A stretch of DNA of 64,000 nucleotides from Mactromeris polynyma (taxonomy: Eukaryota > Mollusca > Bivalvia > Venerida > Mactridae), in contig JASFXZ010000008.1 in the NCBI GenBank assembly GCA_032209605.1, positions 496,001 through 560,000 on the forward strand. The letters are read 5' to 3'. Under the pieces are notes generated by a model, which did no database searches, was not told where the DNA came from, and saw only the letters and a program-made list of their open reading frames with translations. This document shows, one piece after another, positions 24,990 through 38,905 of the stretch. The stretch's first letter is position 1; every line of letters starts with the position of its first letter. A program made the position numbers and the translations under genes.

Positions 24990-25546
24990 TTTTAGTTCGG
25001 TAATGGGTTTTTCTGACCGTTCTAAGGCGGTACTCCTTTATCTCGTTGTACGTTTGCTTTGTTTCTCTTATACCATTGTAATTGTTTACATGTGTATGCT
25101 ACTATGCATATATAGGTTCATATCTCCATTTGCTTTTGAGGGGTGCCTGTGAACTTTACATTGATTTCCGAAAGTTTTATTCATTAGAACCATAAATAGA
25201 TATGTGTAAATGTATGACATAAGTCTCCAGTTCTTTAAAATCCGTGCAAAATAATACTTGAACAATGTTCCCAGACAAAGTGTGATAAACTTATGCAGTA
25301 AAACCAATCAACCACTGTCTTCCTCATATATGATTTGTCTTATTACCCGTGTTATAGCTTTAGCTTATTTCGTAAATGACGTTGTAGACGTGAAGTAACG
25401 CCCTTGTGTTGTATTCTGCCATTATAAAAATATTCTATCATTCACTTTTGAAATAACATGCACCAATGGCGTGTCTTAGCGGTGTTTGTCACAACTAACC
25501 CACATTACCGTGCAACTAATGCAATATCGTCTATTAAACACACGCA
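24990..25546. other. Gene-free stretch
   Basis: Sequence between the candidate peptide gene and the hAT-like element. I see no gene or repeat. Confidence 0.45.
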
Positions 25547-25554
25547 AAAGTTAG

Positions 25555-26275
25555 TAGGGATGTAAACGATTAACCGGTTAACCGCTCGAACATGCGGTTA
25601 TCGGTTAGTAAAACCGCTAACCGGTTAATTGTTTATTTTTATATTAACATGTACTTTTCATTTTGGAAAAAAACGAAAACAATATTGCAAGAAAGCCGTA
25701 GTAACACTCTCAATTCTTTGTCCCTGAAAGGTGTGAAACCGTGGTGTAAGGGGGGCAAAATCTATAATCAACAACTAACAGTTTGACACGTATGTATTTG
25801 CTACACATATTTAATGAAGTTTATTGTCGTTTGTTTCAAATGACAGTCGGAAAACTCTTTGGGTGTTCGAGAATTTAGACATATTTAAAAAGACAAATAA
25901 ATGATGTTGTTATTGTACTGAACTTAGTGTTTTAACATTGTTGTATTCAAATAGAGTGCAACTGTCTGTTAAATTTATTGTGATATGGAATACGTCAATT
26001 TATCAAATATCATATAATAATGTTTGAAATAAAAATTGAAATTTTCTTAAAAATGATTAAAATGATTGATATTTCTTTTTGTTTTCATGAATTATGTTCA
26101 GCAGAAATAAAACATTATCCGAACTAGTACTAATCGTAACGTCAGAAAATAGGTCTAGTGTACCCGTGTCATGGTAAAAATATACACGGCAAAATACGAA
26201 ACACGTAACAAATGTCATGTTCGGTTAACCGGTTAACCGTTCAGAAGACAAAATAACTGATTATTGACTTCCCTA
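25555..26275 (+). mobile_element. hAT-like non-autonomous element, 721 bp
   Basis: Starts TAGGGATGTAAACG and ends TTGACTTCCCTA, giving imperfect terminal inverted repeats (about 10 of 12 match). It is flanked by AAAGTTAG (25547-25554) and AAATTTAG (26276-26283), an 8-bp target-site duplication with one change, as hAT transposases produce. Near both ends are clustered TTAACCGGTTAA palindromes, plausible transposase or host-factor binding sites. No intact transposase frame is present. A shorter copy lies inverted at 40783-41104. Confidence 0.85.
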
Positions 26276-26507
26276 AAATTTAGTGATAAAGATTTGAAAA
26301 ACCGGGTCTATATGAATGCTCTTTGCGATAATTTGTCTCAAGATAGATACACTACATGTAACTTGTTTGTTACATCGAAATCCTATGGACGAGTTGTCAG
26401 TTGCTTTCCGAAGAGCAATTGCATGTAAGTACTTTTTGGAAAAACAGAAACACTAATTTATTAAAAACGATCTCCGTATGTAACTGACACATTGCTAAAA
26501 GACTGGG

Positions 26508-26765
26508 CTACCCGGTTAGCTCATTCTGTGGAGCACTATTGGAAGACCTAGATTGAACCTGGGCGCGGCGTTTGTTCTGTGTGACAATTTAACCGCCGAT
26601 CCGGTGACATTTGTCATTCGGCAGGGATTCAAGTGGGAAAGCAAGAACAGGTCCGAAATACGGATTGATAACAGACCCTTGTTAGGTCACATGGCTGCCG
26701 TTTTGGGCGGAAATGCTGTTGAATAAATGTGTGAACTCCAACACAAAAGCAATCATGAATGCAAT
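26508..26765 (+). mobile_element. tRNA-derived SINE
   Basis: A box: GGTTAGCTCATTCTGTGGAG near 26514. B-box-like sequence: AGATTGAACCTGG near 26550. A non-tRNA body of about 190 bp follows and ends near GAATAAATGTGTGAACTCC. The layout fits a SINE transcribed by RNA polymerase III. Confidence 0.65.
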
Positions 26766-29700
26766 ATTTTGCTGATCTAAGTGTTTTTCATTGCTTTAGA
26801 TACATTGAATTCACTCTCATAGCCAATGAAACCGCATATTAATTAGTTTATATTACCGGAAATGCATTCAACCGTAATCCGATATAATAATCGAGTTGAG
26901 ATTTTTAAGTGTCAGTTGGTAAAATATTAAAAAATGACACATCTCTCCATATCATTTGCGGCCAAATTGCTTCACCAACACATACATTGTCACATACCGC
27001 TGATTAATTGAGAAAAATGGCCGTATTATTACTGCTTAAGTGTTTTGAATAATTGGTAAATATGATGCTTATTGTAAATTAATTGGACACATTGATGGCG
27101 AAACATGACCCCACAAACGAGATTTTAATGAAGTTAATTATCTTTAATGTAAAAAATACTGTGACATATCAATGATATATTGGCAAAAGTGACACATGAA
27201 ATACATGTACATACAATTCATAACAGGACTTAGCAGGCGCTTCGGACCTGGTGCATCCAACATCCGACAAGCACAACTTTTGATTGGCATTGAAAGACGT
27301 TTAAAGTCTAAACGCTCGCAAACATTGATTAAACATTATCAGTCTCAGAGTAGACAACATAGACCAAAAAAACTCTTTAAATGTCTTGGTTGTTCTCATG
27401 CAGTGGCACAAAAATACAGTAAAATATGTCTTGTGTATTTCAAAAGTAAAATAAAATTTTCGTATATAATAATGAAATAAATGTTACCCAAAAAATATTA
27501 TGGTAACAATTGCGTATAGAAAAGAAAATTGAACCGGCGCCATCCAATCTGCGTTGTTATACATGTTTTGCATTAGAACACACATGAAAGCGTAGAAAAT
27601 GACATATGTTCTTAATTCAAATAGGTCTTTAAAACAAAAGAAGAAAATACATTTTTTCATTAATAACTGCATCGCAATAACGAAGCGATTTTGTGACTCT
27701 TTTCGTATTGAACATTGCAAATATACACACAAAATTCGATCATGAGATTGATTAAAATTAAATCTACTTGCCAAAGCGACTTTTTACACCGAAAAAATAA
27801 TATTTTTCAATAACAGACTCATTTCCAGAATTAAAATATTAAGGAATTGTCGCCATGTTTTAAGTTCAGAGTCAATTCAAACGGACAGTATTCTCTTTAA
27901 AGCTTATAACAACATCTTGCAGTCATAATAGGCAATGCCAGATTGACAACAAGCTTTTTACCACATAAGAGCTATACACAACGTTCTATTTATGACTTTT
28001 TTCCAGTCATACAAGTCAAATAAATGTGGCTGCCAAAGGTTTCCGAATCGATATATCAAAGACATTATTAAGGCGACAGTTTTGTATGTATTTTCCCTGA
28101 CTACTTTTGTTTGCACCAAGGAATGCCGATTCTATGACTCATCGTATAAGAATATAAAATAAGTAAGGTTATTTACTACTCAATGGTAACGTAGCAAGCT
28201 TGCAGTATTCTTGGAAAGGACAGGATACAGGTTTATGTCCTCTGTTATATTGTGAAATTGTATATAATGCATCAGTTGTCATTCGTTTTCTTCCGCTGAT
28301 TAGTGTGATACTCCTATCAAACATATGCGACTTTTATTACTGCACATGTTGAAACTGACGATACCGCCATAATAACCGTTCTCCGAAATTATATAGATTG
28401 TTTGGAAGTGTTAATATTGTAATATATGCTGTCTCTTTGTGAATTTAATGCAACTACTATAGGCACAGTGCTTGTTGAAATTTAGCACATAATCGTACTT
28501 GTCCGTCATCGAATGGTCATACAAATTCTTCATAGAATAGTATTAAGATTGGTAAAGAAATGTAGAGCAATCTATCCAACGTGAAAAAAAATCATTCGCA
28601 AAACATGACATGACTCGTGGGTATTTGTAATTAATCAACCCAAACACACCATGGCGTTGATGAACTGACCTGTATTACATGTGTTTCATATTTGTGTACT
28701 AGTATCGCTTGGTAAGTAAGGGACATTTAGACAGTATGGACAATATTACAGAAACACGAAGCGTGTCTCAAAATAATCCACGAATTCGTTGTAATTTCCC
28801 AATTTGACTGCGTTTATTCAAGAAAATTATATTGAACGAGCCATTGACGACATCTGCCAGACGATAATTCATCGTAGCATCCTATATCTATCGCTAAAGA
28901 TATTCAGGTCTGTCCGAGAACAGCGACACGTCTTCAATAAGCTTGGAATACATAATCAAACACGATATTTTTGAATAATTGACTTTTAAAGGCAATTCAT
29001 ATCTAACATAAAATTGCTTTCTAAATGTGCGGATCTTATTATACGTTGCGACAAGTCGACTGACTGCTTAATAATTACTATGTAAATGATTCTCTTTAGA
29101 AAATGGTCTCTAGAACAATGTCTTCGATGTTTGAGCTGTCATTGATATAATTTTCCTATTATCGTACGAAGGTGATTATTGTTTGGTAGAACAGAAATAC
29201 TCGGTTTGACAAATGGTTTAGTGACATTGGAAGACCATGCTATATTGTGAGACACTATTTCACGGACAAATTGTATCTGTTAACTGTCAAAGATTGCAAC
29301 GAAGTAAGATTCGATGCATAGCGTTTTAACCGAAATGATATTTCATCACACTGCAATAATTCGTTTCGGAGTTCAAATGGGAATTACGTATATCGTATAG
29401 CATGCGCAATAGAGAAAATGAAAAGGCGCACACAATCACGACATGACGTATGCTTTCACGTGAGCATACGGAATAGGCTACCCATTTGTAAAACGTCGCA
29501 ACAATTAAAGACCCTGACACGACATGCTAATAAAGTTCGCAGTAGTCAATAAATGTCTTGATCTTATTAACGATAATAGAACCATTACTGGTATTACATA
29601 ATAAATATTGTTTAATGATATAAAAAAGGTCATGACAGGTACTCATAATGTACGTGGAAAAAAATTAGAGCGTGTGAAGATACATAATGCCAAAAGGGAG

Positions 29701-31414
29701 GATACATTAGAACACGAAGATTTAGCCAGCATAACGTTTTTGCTGGATACCGAAGGACATTGACTTCTCAGGGACAAATATTGGTATTTGCGTAATGACA
29801 ACAGGGGTATAACACAACACACAAAGTATGACAATACTATGCTGGAGTTCCCTGGCTGTTGTATTGGTCGATCAAGAGGATCAATGACGGGCTCAGGAAA
29901 GAGTAACCGTCTTTGAGAATCTCATTCCTGGGTATTGTTTGTACGCAAGCTTAAAATAAACAATCATATATCTGGTAAAGCGCAAACAGAGTATGAATTG
30001 TAATCTAAGAGCGAAGCTTGAAAACATCATACATTGCATTATGTTTGCTAAATTGGATATTGTTGTTTCTTGTTTTACGTGTCATTCATGTGATATAGTC
30101 TCTCCCTGTATAAGTACCATAGGCGTTTTTGTAATATAGTTGTATTCATATTCAACAGTTTTACCTCGTTGCATACAAAAACACTATTTCTTGGTAAATC
30201 AGTATGTCTGTTCTTTTTCCTGTTAAGAGATAACTTTTATTTTCCACGTCTCGGTATTTGTGGGTCGAGGGCATCCTACAATATATTTTACAAAACAATG
30301 AAGATTACAATAACACACACTAGAAATATACATATGAATGTAGTGTAATGTAGTTATTGTAGTAATTATAGTAATTATTATATAAATGTATAATTATCAT
30401 ATTTGTCAGTTTTCTTATAATTCTATAAAGAAGAAAAAGAAACTAAGAATATAAAGAGTGAAAGATCAGAAAAAATCATATGAACTTAAAGATTTTAATC
30501 GTCTGGTCTGCCAAACAAAACAAAAATCATGCGCGATATTTCTAATCATTAGATATGAAAACATTCCATTTCAGGTTATAAAAATCAGTTTTGTCATGCA
30601 CAGTTACTATAATCTTTTCAATATCGATGCGTCTGTACAGATACAAAGTGTTGGTTTCCAGTATTCTTTTAGTGTTTGTATTTATGGTTGCAATAATTTG
30701 CTAGAAGTATGATGTGGTTAAAAACGTTTGTGTTTTTATCTTTACTTGTGATTTCAAATCTTCTTTATATAACTACGGTTAGTCTACTGTTTCTGTCACT
30801 GAGAGATTTGTAGATGTTCTAAAAGCTGCAATGCAGCTTCTCAACCAGTTTTTGAAATTGACTCAAAATCATTCGAAACTGAAACTGTAAAAAACTAATT
30901 TTTCATTTCTCAAACATTAATTATACCAGTACTGTATGTATTTTTGTTTTATTCCTGTTGAAACATTTACCTGATATGTCAATATTTTGTTCCTCCAGTA
31001 TCATAATGATATATTTATCTTTTAATCTATGCACGATAACAGACATAAATATTGCTGTTCTTTCTACCCGTTGTTCTTCCTAGACGGAGCCATGGCCATT
31101 ATTGCGAAGATTAAGTCATAATTAAATAACATAATTGTCATATCTAAGCTCTTCAATTATTATATTTCTTACAATCTTCTCATTTTTCATGATCAAATTT
31201 CTTGTCCAAACTTAATACATCTGTTTGAAGCATGAATATAATAGATTATCAATCAAATTCCTCAAGTGCTTCTGCATTATCTAATGAAATTATTTGTCGC
31301 CGCCAGAATTCGGAACGAAGGTGCCTACTGAGTGATATACGAGAAGTTTCTAGACGCAAGATTATGAATAAATAGTTTTTGGAATCAAGTTAACTACGAT
31401 GTTGCTTAGAGTCG
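26766..31414. other. Gene-poor stretch
   Basis: A 94-residue open frame at 27196-27480 (plus) is rich in Arg, Lys and Gln in its middle, but I recognise no domain and see no paired splice sites. Other short frames look random. No RNA gene or clear repeat was found. Confidence 0.4.
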
Positions 31415-31575
31415 CCTAGGCCATTCCTTCCACCTCTGTTCCAATGTGTGTTTACCCTTACATTTCCTCAATGCCTGTTGTTTTGAGGACGTTTGTTTTC
31501 CCGATGTTCTGTGTGAAGAGGCATTGCCTTGTGCATATGGCGTTTCCTGTACCAACTTAATCTCTCTTTTACACG
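31415..31575 (+). repeat. Dispersed repeat family R copy
   Basis: Carries GGCCATTCCTTCCACC, GAAGAGGCATTGCCTTGTG and ATGGCGTTTCCTGTACCAAC, matching the family 3' half in plus orientation. Confidence 0.8.
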
Positions 31576-33419
31576 TATGTTATCATTTTTATCGCAATAT
31601 TTCCATTTTATGTGAACGATACAACCATTGGTTATATCGTTTCATATAAATTGCAACATATAAAGTCAATCTACCAGAGAACAGTTGCACAGACAAACAC
31701 TTATCATATGTTTACCTGTCAAATCTTAGCATATCACAATGATTCACTTGCAACATGAGCTTTATGAAACGTTTGGTCAGAATGCATGCCTTGATGAAAT
31801 CTCTTGACGAGTTTTGAAACTAGTCACATTAGCTAAATACCAGGTTTTTGTCACTGAGTTAAGTCACATAAAACATGTGTGAACACTCTAGAGGGCATGC
31901 TAAACATTTGGCGCCGTCTTCTTGTTTGTATTAATGTTTTGTGTTGCAAAATTTCCGAAATGCATTTATAATAATATACTCGTACACGCTCAATATATCT
32001 CTGGATTCTAATCCCCAATTTCTGATCCATGCAAAAACCATAATGAAGACAGAAAGATCAAAATGTAAAATGATATTATTGTGAAAACAACAAATTTACA
32101 ACTACATTTAGTTGTTTTATAAAACAGTATACGATAAATGCTTCTGTTCAACAGACTATACAGACTTATTTACTTATACTTACTAAAACAAATATTTTGT
32201 CGGAAGTAGAAGTGCTAGCTCAGAATCCTATCTGTGCTGCAGCGGTATGGCAATATGAGGCAGAATATAAAGCAGGACGTGAAGTGAAAATACCCCCACA
32301 CAGAGCAAAGTCACACATATAAAAACATAAGGGAAATTCCACGGTAATTATCAAGGTTTTTAATTTGAGCCTTAGCTACAGTTGTCTTATTAGATACGAT
32401 GTCCAATACGATGAAAATTCGCCGGTTCTGTTAAGTCTGTTCAACCCTTTCTGATGTAAGGCAGCAAAAAATAAAAAGGCATAATGAAATGGTCTGCCAC
32501 GAAATTGCCAGAAGATGATTTATTTGAATTAATAATTTAACAATCTCGAAGATTTCATCATCATTAGTTAACTATTAAGTGAGATTTCATCTTCTAAAAT
32601 TTTCCTTTGCAATCAGATTCACCATTACCATGAAAAATGTATTACATAATCCAACCACTAAGATAATGAAATGTTTGATGGATATTATACACAAGACATA
32701 CATTCCGATTTATTTTACGCCGATATAACTTTGAGTCCTGAACAGCATATTCAAATGAATGCTAACGTAATGTACAACATGACATAGTTTATTAAGAGTC
32801 TATTCTTTTATGTAGATATATCACCATAAGCCTCCACGAGACATTTTGTCTGAAATTGAAGTTCTCGTGACTATTTCTAAAGCTGGAGATAATGCATTCG
32901 TTCAGATAGTATCTAAGATTGTTGTCCAAAAAGATTGCCTTATTTTGTGTTCATTACATATAGTTGTTCTTAAATAAGTGATCATTGCTTATCAACGACT
33001 CTGTAAATATTTGAAATGTTTTGCAAATCCCGGATTTGTAGATGGAACTGTGGAAATATAGAAAAGAACGAGATAGTGCACTAATGTATTGCTTGTCAAC
33101 GCACGTGTTTTATTAAACATTCTGCGGCTCTAAAAACTGCTTCATCTTTGTTTCGTCCTGGTCCAAGATTACACAACCGTTAGTTTCCAATTATCTAGTG
33201 CTGATTTGCTCACGTGCAATAGCATTTACAATCAAAATTTACAATCTAATCTCAGATTCACATTCAAGTCTCAATATAAATTGATCACAAAGATATGAAG
33301 CATCACACATTAAGCATTGCAAGTGACTGAGCTCACTCAACACCAAGAACACTTAGAGAAAATAATTATGTCTTAGTGCAATCGTCTATAAACCTACTCC
33401 TTGGTGTTTTTTGCATGTA
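31576..33419. other. Gene-free stretch
   Basis: AT-rich, with no supported gene or repeat. Confidence 0.45.
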
Positions 33420-33560
33420 AAATTGGATTAAATGGTTTCTTTGCACCTACTCAGTGCCTGCTGTTCTGTAGACGGTTGTTTTCCCGGGTGTCTGTGTGGG
33501 GAGGTATTGTCTTATGTATGTGGCGTTTCCTGTAACAACGTAATCTCTCTTTCGCCTGTC
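33420..33560 (+). repeat. Dispersed repeat family R copy
   Basis: The 3' core is well kept: CCCGGGTGTCTGTGTGGGGA, then TTATGTATGTGGCGTTTCCT and AACAACGTAATCTCTC. Plus orientation. Confidence 0.85.
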
Positions 33561-33904
33561 TCGAGTATTTTATCAAGACTTAATCATTTCATTTTGTTTC
33601 TTTATACATCATAACTTTATTGAATTATATATTAAATAAATATTTGCTTTAGGTGTAACATGTAATGCTGACAAGATATGCAAATATCTCTAGATTATAT
33701 AATAACAAGTTCAGGATTGCATCTTGCAAGTGATTATGCTTTACATTTAAAACCAGTCATGCTGTTGTATTTACGAGAGAATTAAAACGAAAAACGACAC
33801 GCTACCACGAACAAACACTAATTTAAAACATAAAACACACAAGTTATGTAATCATATATTTCTCCAATGTCTTATTCATGTGCACGAGAAAGAGTTAAAG
33901 CAGT

Positions 33905-33980
33905 AGTGGATGCGAAGTTGTCGAGGTGTTGAGCGCCTCACCCCCAATCTGAAGATCGGGAGTTTTGGATCACGAACTTC
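33905..33980 (+). repeat. Degenerate tRNA-derived SINE head
   Basis: GTTGTCGAGGTGTTGAGCGC looks like an A-box arm. GGGAGTTTTGGATCAC sits where a B box would be. Both are decayed, so the call is weak. Confidence 0.35.
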
Positions 33981-34437
33981 AGAACCCCTATATTTAGCAA
34001 ACTGTGATTAGAAAGTGTTACAGCTAGCCCGTGTCACAATCATCAAAGCAACGTACAAAAAAGAATGACCTAAGTCAATTGTCAATTGGAAATTTTGATA
34101 AATTGTTTGTCTTAGCTTAATGCCCACTATTCACATACCGACACAGTATACACGCTCGAAATCACAGTTTGTATCAAACTCTCTTCAACTCTGGGTATTT
34201 CGGTTAATTTCAAGAGATCACGCTTACTCGATATTGAATTTTAACTAATACTACTTGACACAGCTACGAATTTAAACTTAAAAGCATTGATGTACTTAAT
34301 GAAATGACATAGACAGTTGACTTAACCAGTGTACTTAGGTCACCCACGAGTACAACACGGTCTTGACAACTCCATAACATAGATCAAAGATAGAGGACAA
34401 ATGAAATATGATCTTCAATTAAAGTGTCATATGCGAC

Positions 34438-34508
34438 TCATTTTGGGATTCGATTGTACGACTCCCAGATTGACAGTCCAGTGCTCTACTGACTGAAAGA
34501 ACCAGGCA
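34438..34508 (-). repeat. tRNA-derived SINE head, Asp-like
   Basis: On the minus strand TTTCAGTCAGTAGAGCACTG is followed by GGACTGTCAATCTGGG and then AATCGAATCCC. The anticodon-like loop reads CTGTCAA. The A and B boxes are clear, but the T stem is not intact, so a SINE or pseudogene is more likely than a tRNA gene. Confidence 0.6.
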
Positions 34509-34509
34509 T

Positions 34510-36150
34510 TTGATTTTTACTGACGATAGAAACATAACCTCTAGTGTCTGTGCTTGTGTTTTGATTAGAAAAGGATCGCGAATTAGCATGAATTTGTGAT
34601 AAGTTATTTTTTAACGTTTTAAAGCTTTCGTTTTGGGAGTCGTTGTTGCCATGACGGATATTTCATACAATTTTGTACAGGAAACATTCCTGTAGTGGCG
34701 ACCTTTTCGAAAACTAACGATATTTTAAGTCGTTTCTATACAAGTCTGTTCTTCGCAATGATCTTAGCATTATTTACGAGTAAATATAGTATATCTGGCG
34801 AGATGTAATTTATAGAAAAATAACCTTATTTCTTTGCTCTGTTTTAGCTGTTTTCTCTCTGTGACCATTAATCTCCAATCAAGGTCGAGCGAATAATGTA
34901 TTCATTGTTCTTTGTCGTGCGGAGATGCCATTTACATATATTTCGCGGTACTCGATCATCAGAAGTTTTCATATTTCATTCCGATCGTTCGATGTCATCG
35001 CGATGTGTCTTAGGGTACATTTTCCAAAACGTCTCCTGCTCTATACGTTAAAACCGAAGCAGTATCTTTGCCTTGCTATTAAATAGAATTATGTATTACT
35101 TAGCTAAAGCAATATCCAGGAAGCATTGCTATTGCTCAAGCGTCATGTGACTTTTATCAAAGCTCGATCATCTGATCACAAATCTAATAAAATAGCTGTC
35201 GCTAGTTTGTCTTATTATTAACTTTTAGTACATTCATAGACAGGAAAATGTAACAGTCGCAAGAAATGTTTGTTTGTAAATGATAGCATTTTATACAGTT
35301 TGTAAAAATCACAGTTTCGGGAATTTCGGAGATATTTTCAGTTTTAAAGGTCTTTACTATTTCGTAGCCATGCGTTCAAGTTAATACAATATTGTGGAAA
35401 TAAATATCGATGATTGGAATACTTGGGGAAGAGGGAAACTTTGAAAACAGAATTGTAGCTATAATCAAACTACATGACTTAAAATACGCAGTCGGACATA
35501 GCATACGCACATTTTACAAATTGAACTTGTTTTAGTGTGCATGTTCAAAAGCACTGCTAAACTTGATAACAGCTGTCACCGGTATTGCTTTGTTTAAATA
35601 TCAAATATTGAAAGCACACCCATTACAATCACACTAAATATACTTGAATATTTAGCTAGGTAAACAAAACACTTGTTTTAATTATAAAAATAATATATTT
35701 TACTGTCGAAGAAAGTGACAGAAAACGGAGCAGGAAATTTCACATTCAAAAATCAGAATCTAGACACAAAAATGAGGATAAACAAATGGGGGTACACATT
35801 ATCAATTTCGGACATAGATGTGCACGCGAGGAGAGATATTTGTAACTAGAGCTTAGTTCTATAAAATTTCGCCGTGTCTTTGAGTGATATGATAAAGTAT
35901 ACAGTCCTGAATGTTATTCCAGTGACAGTTCTGATTTAGTTTGCCAGATTTCTATTCAACTGCCCAGTCTATTTGGCTGACTACCAACATCTTTCCTGTA
36001 AATTATATTTGCTTCGGTCGTAGATGAACTGTTTCTTTTGATTGCAATTCCGTGATTAAAATATAGTTATATTTGTCCAACTAACTCGCTCAAACACCCT
36101 AAAATCAAGACAAAACAAAATTAAGTTATTTTCATACTAAAAGAAATAAT
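34510..36150. other. Gene-free stretch
   Basis: I see no supported gene, RNA gene or repeat here. Confidence 0.45.
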
Positions 36151-36154
36151 TATT

Positions 36155-36400
36155 TTTATTGTAAAAAAGAGAACGCCACATACATACAGTGCCTCTCCAC
36201 ACAGACCTCCGGTAAAACAACAATCCATAAAGCATTAGGCAATTGAGGAAGTTCAAGGGTACATACGCAAAGGAACAGTGGCGCAAGGAATGGTCTGGTC
36301 CCATAAGGGATAACTAGAAAAATCAAACAGGGGGAATTAATGGTTGAAAAAGTTGCCACCGACGACATTGATGTTCCACAAAAAAGATACAAAGCTTTAC
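36155..36400 (-). repeat. Dispersed repeat family R copy
   Basis: Minus-strand copy with CAGACCATTCCTTGCGCCAC, GGAGGTCTGTGTGGAGAGGC and ATGTATGTGGCGTTCTC. The last part of the core (CAACTTAATC) is missing. Confidence 0.85.
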
Positions 36401-36689
36401 ATTTACTTAGATAAAATTTTAATTATACAGCAGGAAATCACATATTCAGTATCAGAATTTCCTCCGACAGATTAAGAAATACCAAAGGACACGAGGAGCA
36501 CGCAGGGAGGTACGCAAATGAATAGCGTGTAAATCATAAGGCATACTCAATGGGTTCACAAAACAAGACCGATGCCAGGAAAATGGAGACCAAACAACAC
36601 AACATGCCCCCAACATACCCAAAACATAAACATGGAGTGACGCAGGACTGCACGACAAAGTAACTAGACACCAAGGCAATTCAATGACT

Positions 36690-36955
36690 TACTTTCATGG
36701 TATTTCCCCCTTTCGGCCTATTATTACTGACTTGTTCCGTGATGTATGCAATTCTCGAAGTAAATTTTCCTTGATTGCTCTTTATCTTCGACCAGACCAT
36801 TCCTTGCACCCTATTCACATACATGTTTACCCTTGCACCTCATCAGTGCTAATGTTTTGTAGATTGTTGTTTTCTGGGGAATCTGTGTGGGAATGCACTG
36901 TCTTGTGCATGTAACGTTCCCGTATACAATTCAATCTCTCTTAGCAACTTTGCAT
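36690..36955 (+). repeat. Dispersed repeat family R copy
   Basis: Begins near CCCTTTCGGCCTATTATTAC, has CCAGACCATTCCTTGCACCC, and ends GTTCCCGTATACAATTCAAT then CTCTCTTAG. It lies head to head with the 36155-36400 copy, about 290 bp apart. Confidence 0.8.
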
Positions 36956-37594
36956 TTTCATAGAAAAACTCTCCAGTGCTCTATTTCATAGGCAAGCCAA
37001 CTTTGGATATAACTGTCGTGCCATCAAAAGTTTTGTTTACGAAAGGTCTTACTTGGGGAAGAAGGTTATTCAACACAAAATAAAATACTGCACTCGGAAC
37101 ATTCCAATGGCATAATGGCAATCATGTCCGACATTTGTGAATAGTACACTTATTTTTAACGTTAATAAACCATGTATACCTATAGACACAAGGAGCCAAA
37201 GTGTATCGTGTGTATAAAAGGTATTGAATGAAAGTGACCAAGTGTAGACGGAGAAAGCAATTTATAACACCTGGCCGCCCTATAAATACCTTTAGTTTGC
37301 GACTTACACTATATAACTGGAGGGGTGCTAAAAACAATAACACAGCAGAGGGCATGGAGAACATCAAGGGACTACATATGAATTACATCGAACAGAAACC
37401 AAGAAGCACTAATACCACAGGCCTAAAACTGTCCGCGTATTTGGTGCTTAAACCAGTTTGAAGAGAGGTCAATATTGTGCTTAACCATTATTTTGCCAAA
37501 ATACCACACTTATATAAACATACTTAACTGGTAGAAACGGCAATTTACCCAACAACACGCACTAGACAGTGCTCCTTCACCAAAAAGAATAAAG

Positions 37595-37830
37595 TATAAA
37601 AGAGAGAGAATAAGTTGCTACAGTGAACGCCACATACATAAGACAGTGCCTCGCCAGACAGACCTGAAAAATAACAATTCATAAAACCTAAGGCATTTGA
37701 GGAGTACATACGTAAGGGAACAGGGACGCAAGTAATGACATGGCCGACCATAAGGGATAACTAGGAGAATCAAAGAGGACAATAGGGGGATTAGTGGATG
37801 AAACAGGTCAAGACAGTTGGCAACAATAAA
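37595..37830 (-). repeat. Dispersed repeat family R copy
   Basis: On the minus strand it shows GGTCTGTCTGGCGAGGCACT, then TTATGTATGTGGCGTTCACT and AGCAACTTATTCTCTCTC. The upstream part reaches a GCCAACTGTCTTGACC segment. Confidence 0.85.
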
Positions 37831-38589
37831 CGCAAAAAAGAAAGCAGTACGATCACTTTGTGACATCAGATTTTCAACAACAATAAAACCAGATAATAAA
37901 TCATTACAAAGTAACAATGGAGTTCAGATCATAGATATCAGTGTCTCCGAATTATGTAACAAGTCCAAATATCCAAAATACTTCGTATGTTCTGAGAATT
38001 ACCCAATACTATCTTCTCTACATAATTTGTGTCTGGGGCAGTCAGAGGCCAGAAAACGAGAATAAACAAACAATTACTAATGTAATTTGTCGGACGAATA
38101 GAAATAGTTGATTGTTATAACACAAAGAAACTAAATATTTTCTCCACAAAACAGTTTCCGGACCGTTGTTGATGTTGATGTCTCGTCAGTGATTGTTAAA
38201 TGAATTATCTACCATGTAGGGTTGTTGAGAGTGACCTATATCAGCTTGCTATTCAGCATCACGATGATGATAGATATGTTAATCAAACCGTGTACTTATT
38301 ACAGACCTGAACTAGGGCATTTTATTCGCTCGAATTGACGCTTTTATGGTTCGTATTTTTGGAAATATATTGATGAAGCCATATCTGCTGAAACATCAAC
38401 GCATTGGATACCGAAATATGTTGGAATTTTCTGTCTATCAAATGTTTTGTCAATTTCTATTGCAGACATGTTCTGTATTAAAGCATTTGTAAGTACATGA
38501 CCTATTTTGTTTGCTTCCCATTTGTTCCATGTCTTTCTTAAGCTTTTTTACTGTATACGATTTCAAACAAAAGACTTTTAAGTAAAGAT

Positions 38590-38905
38590 TCCAAGGTTGT
38601 ATTTACTGTATGATTATTATTTCATTTTGTATTTTAAATGTGTGTTACATTTCTCTTTCCCCTGTGCAATTCTTTCACTTTATATAATGTTCATGTTATT
38701 CTCTTCCCAGTTTCGGCCTATTGTTGCCAGCTGTCTTGACTTGTCCTTTGATATTTTCCATCCATTAATCCCACCACTGTTTGTCCTTTTTCCTAATGAT
38801 CGGCCAGGCCATTCCTTGCGCATCTATTCCCTTACGTATGTACCATTGAGCCTCCTCGAGTGCCTTATGTTTTATGGATTTTTTTCCAGGAGGTCTCATT
38901 GTTGG
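38590..38905 (+). repeat. Dispersed repeat family R copy, 5' part
   Basis: Carries the 5' and middle parts of the family: CTTTCCCCTGTGCAATTCTT, CAGTTTCGGCCTATTGTTGC and CAGGCCATTCCTTGCGC. It breaks off near GGAGGTCTCATT, so the usual GTGGCGTTTCC core is absent. Confidence 0.85.
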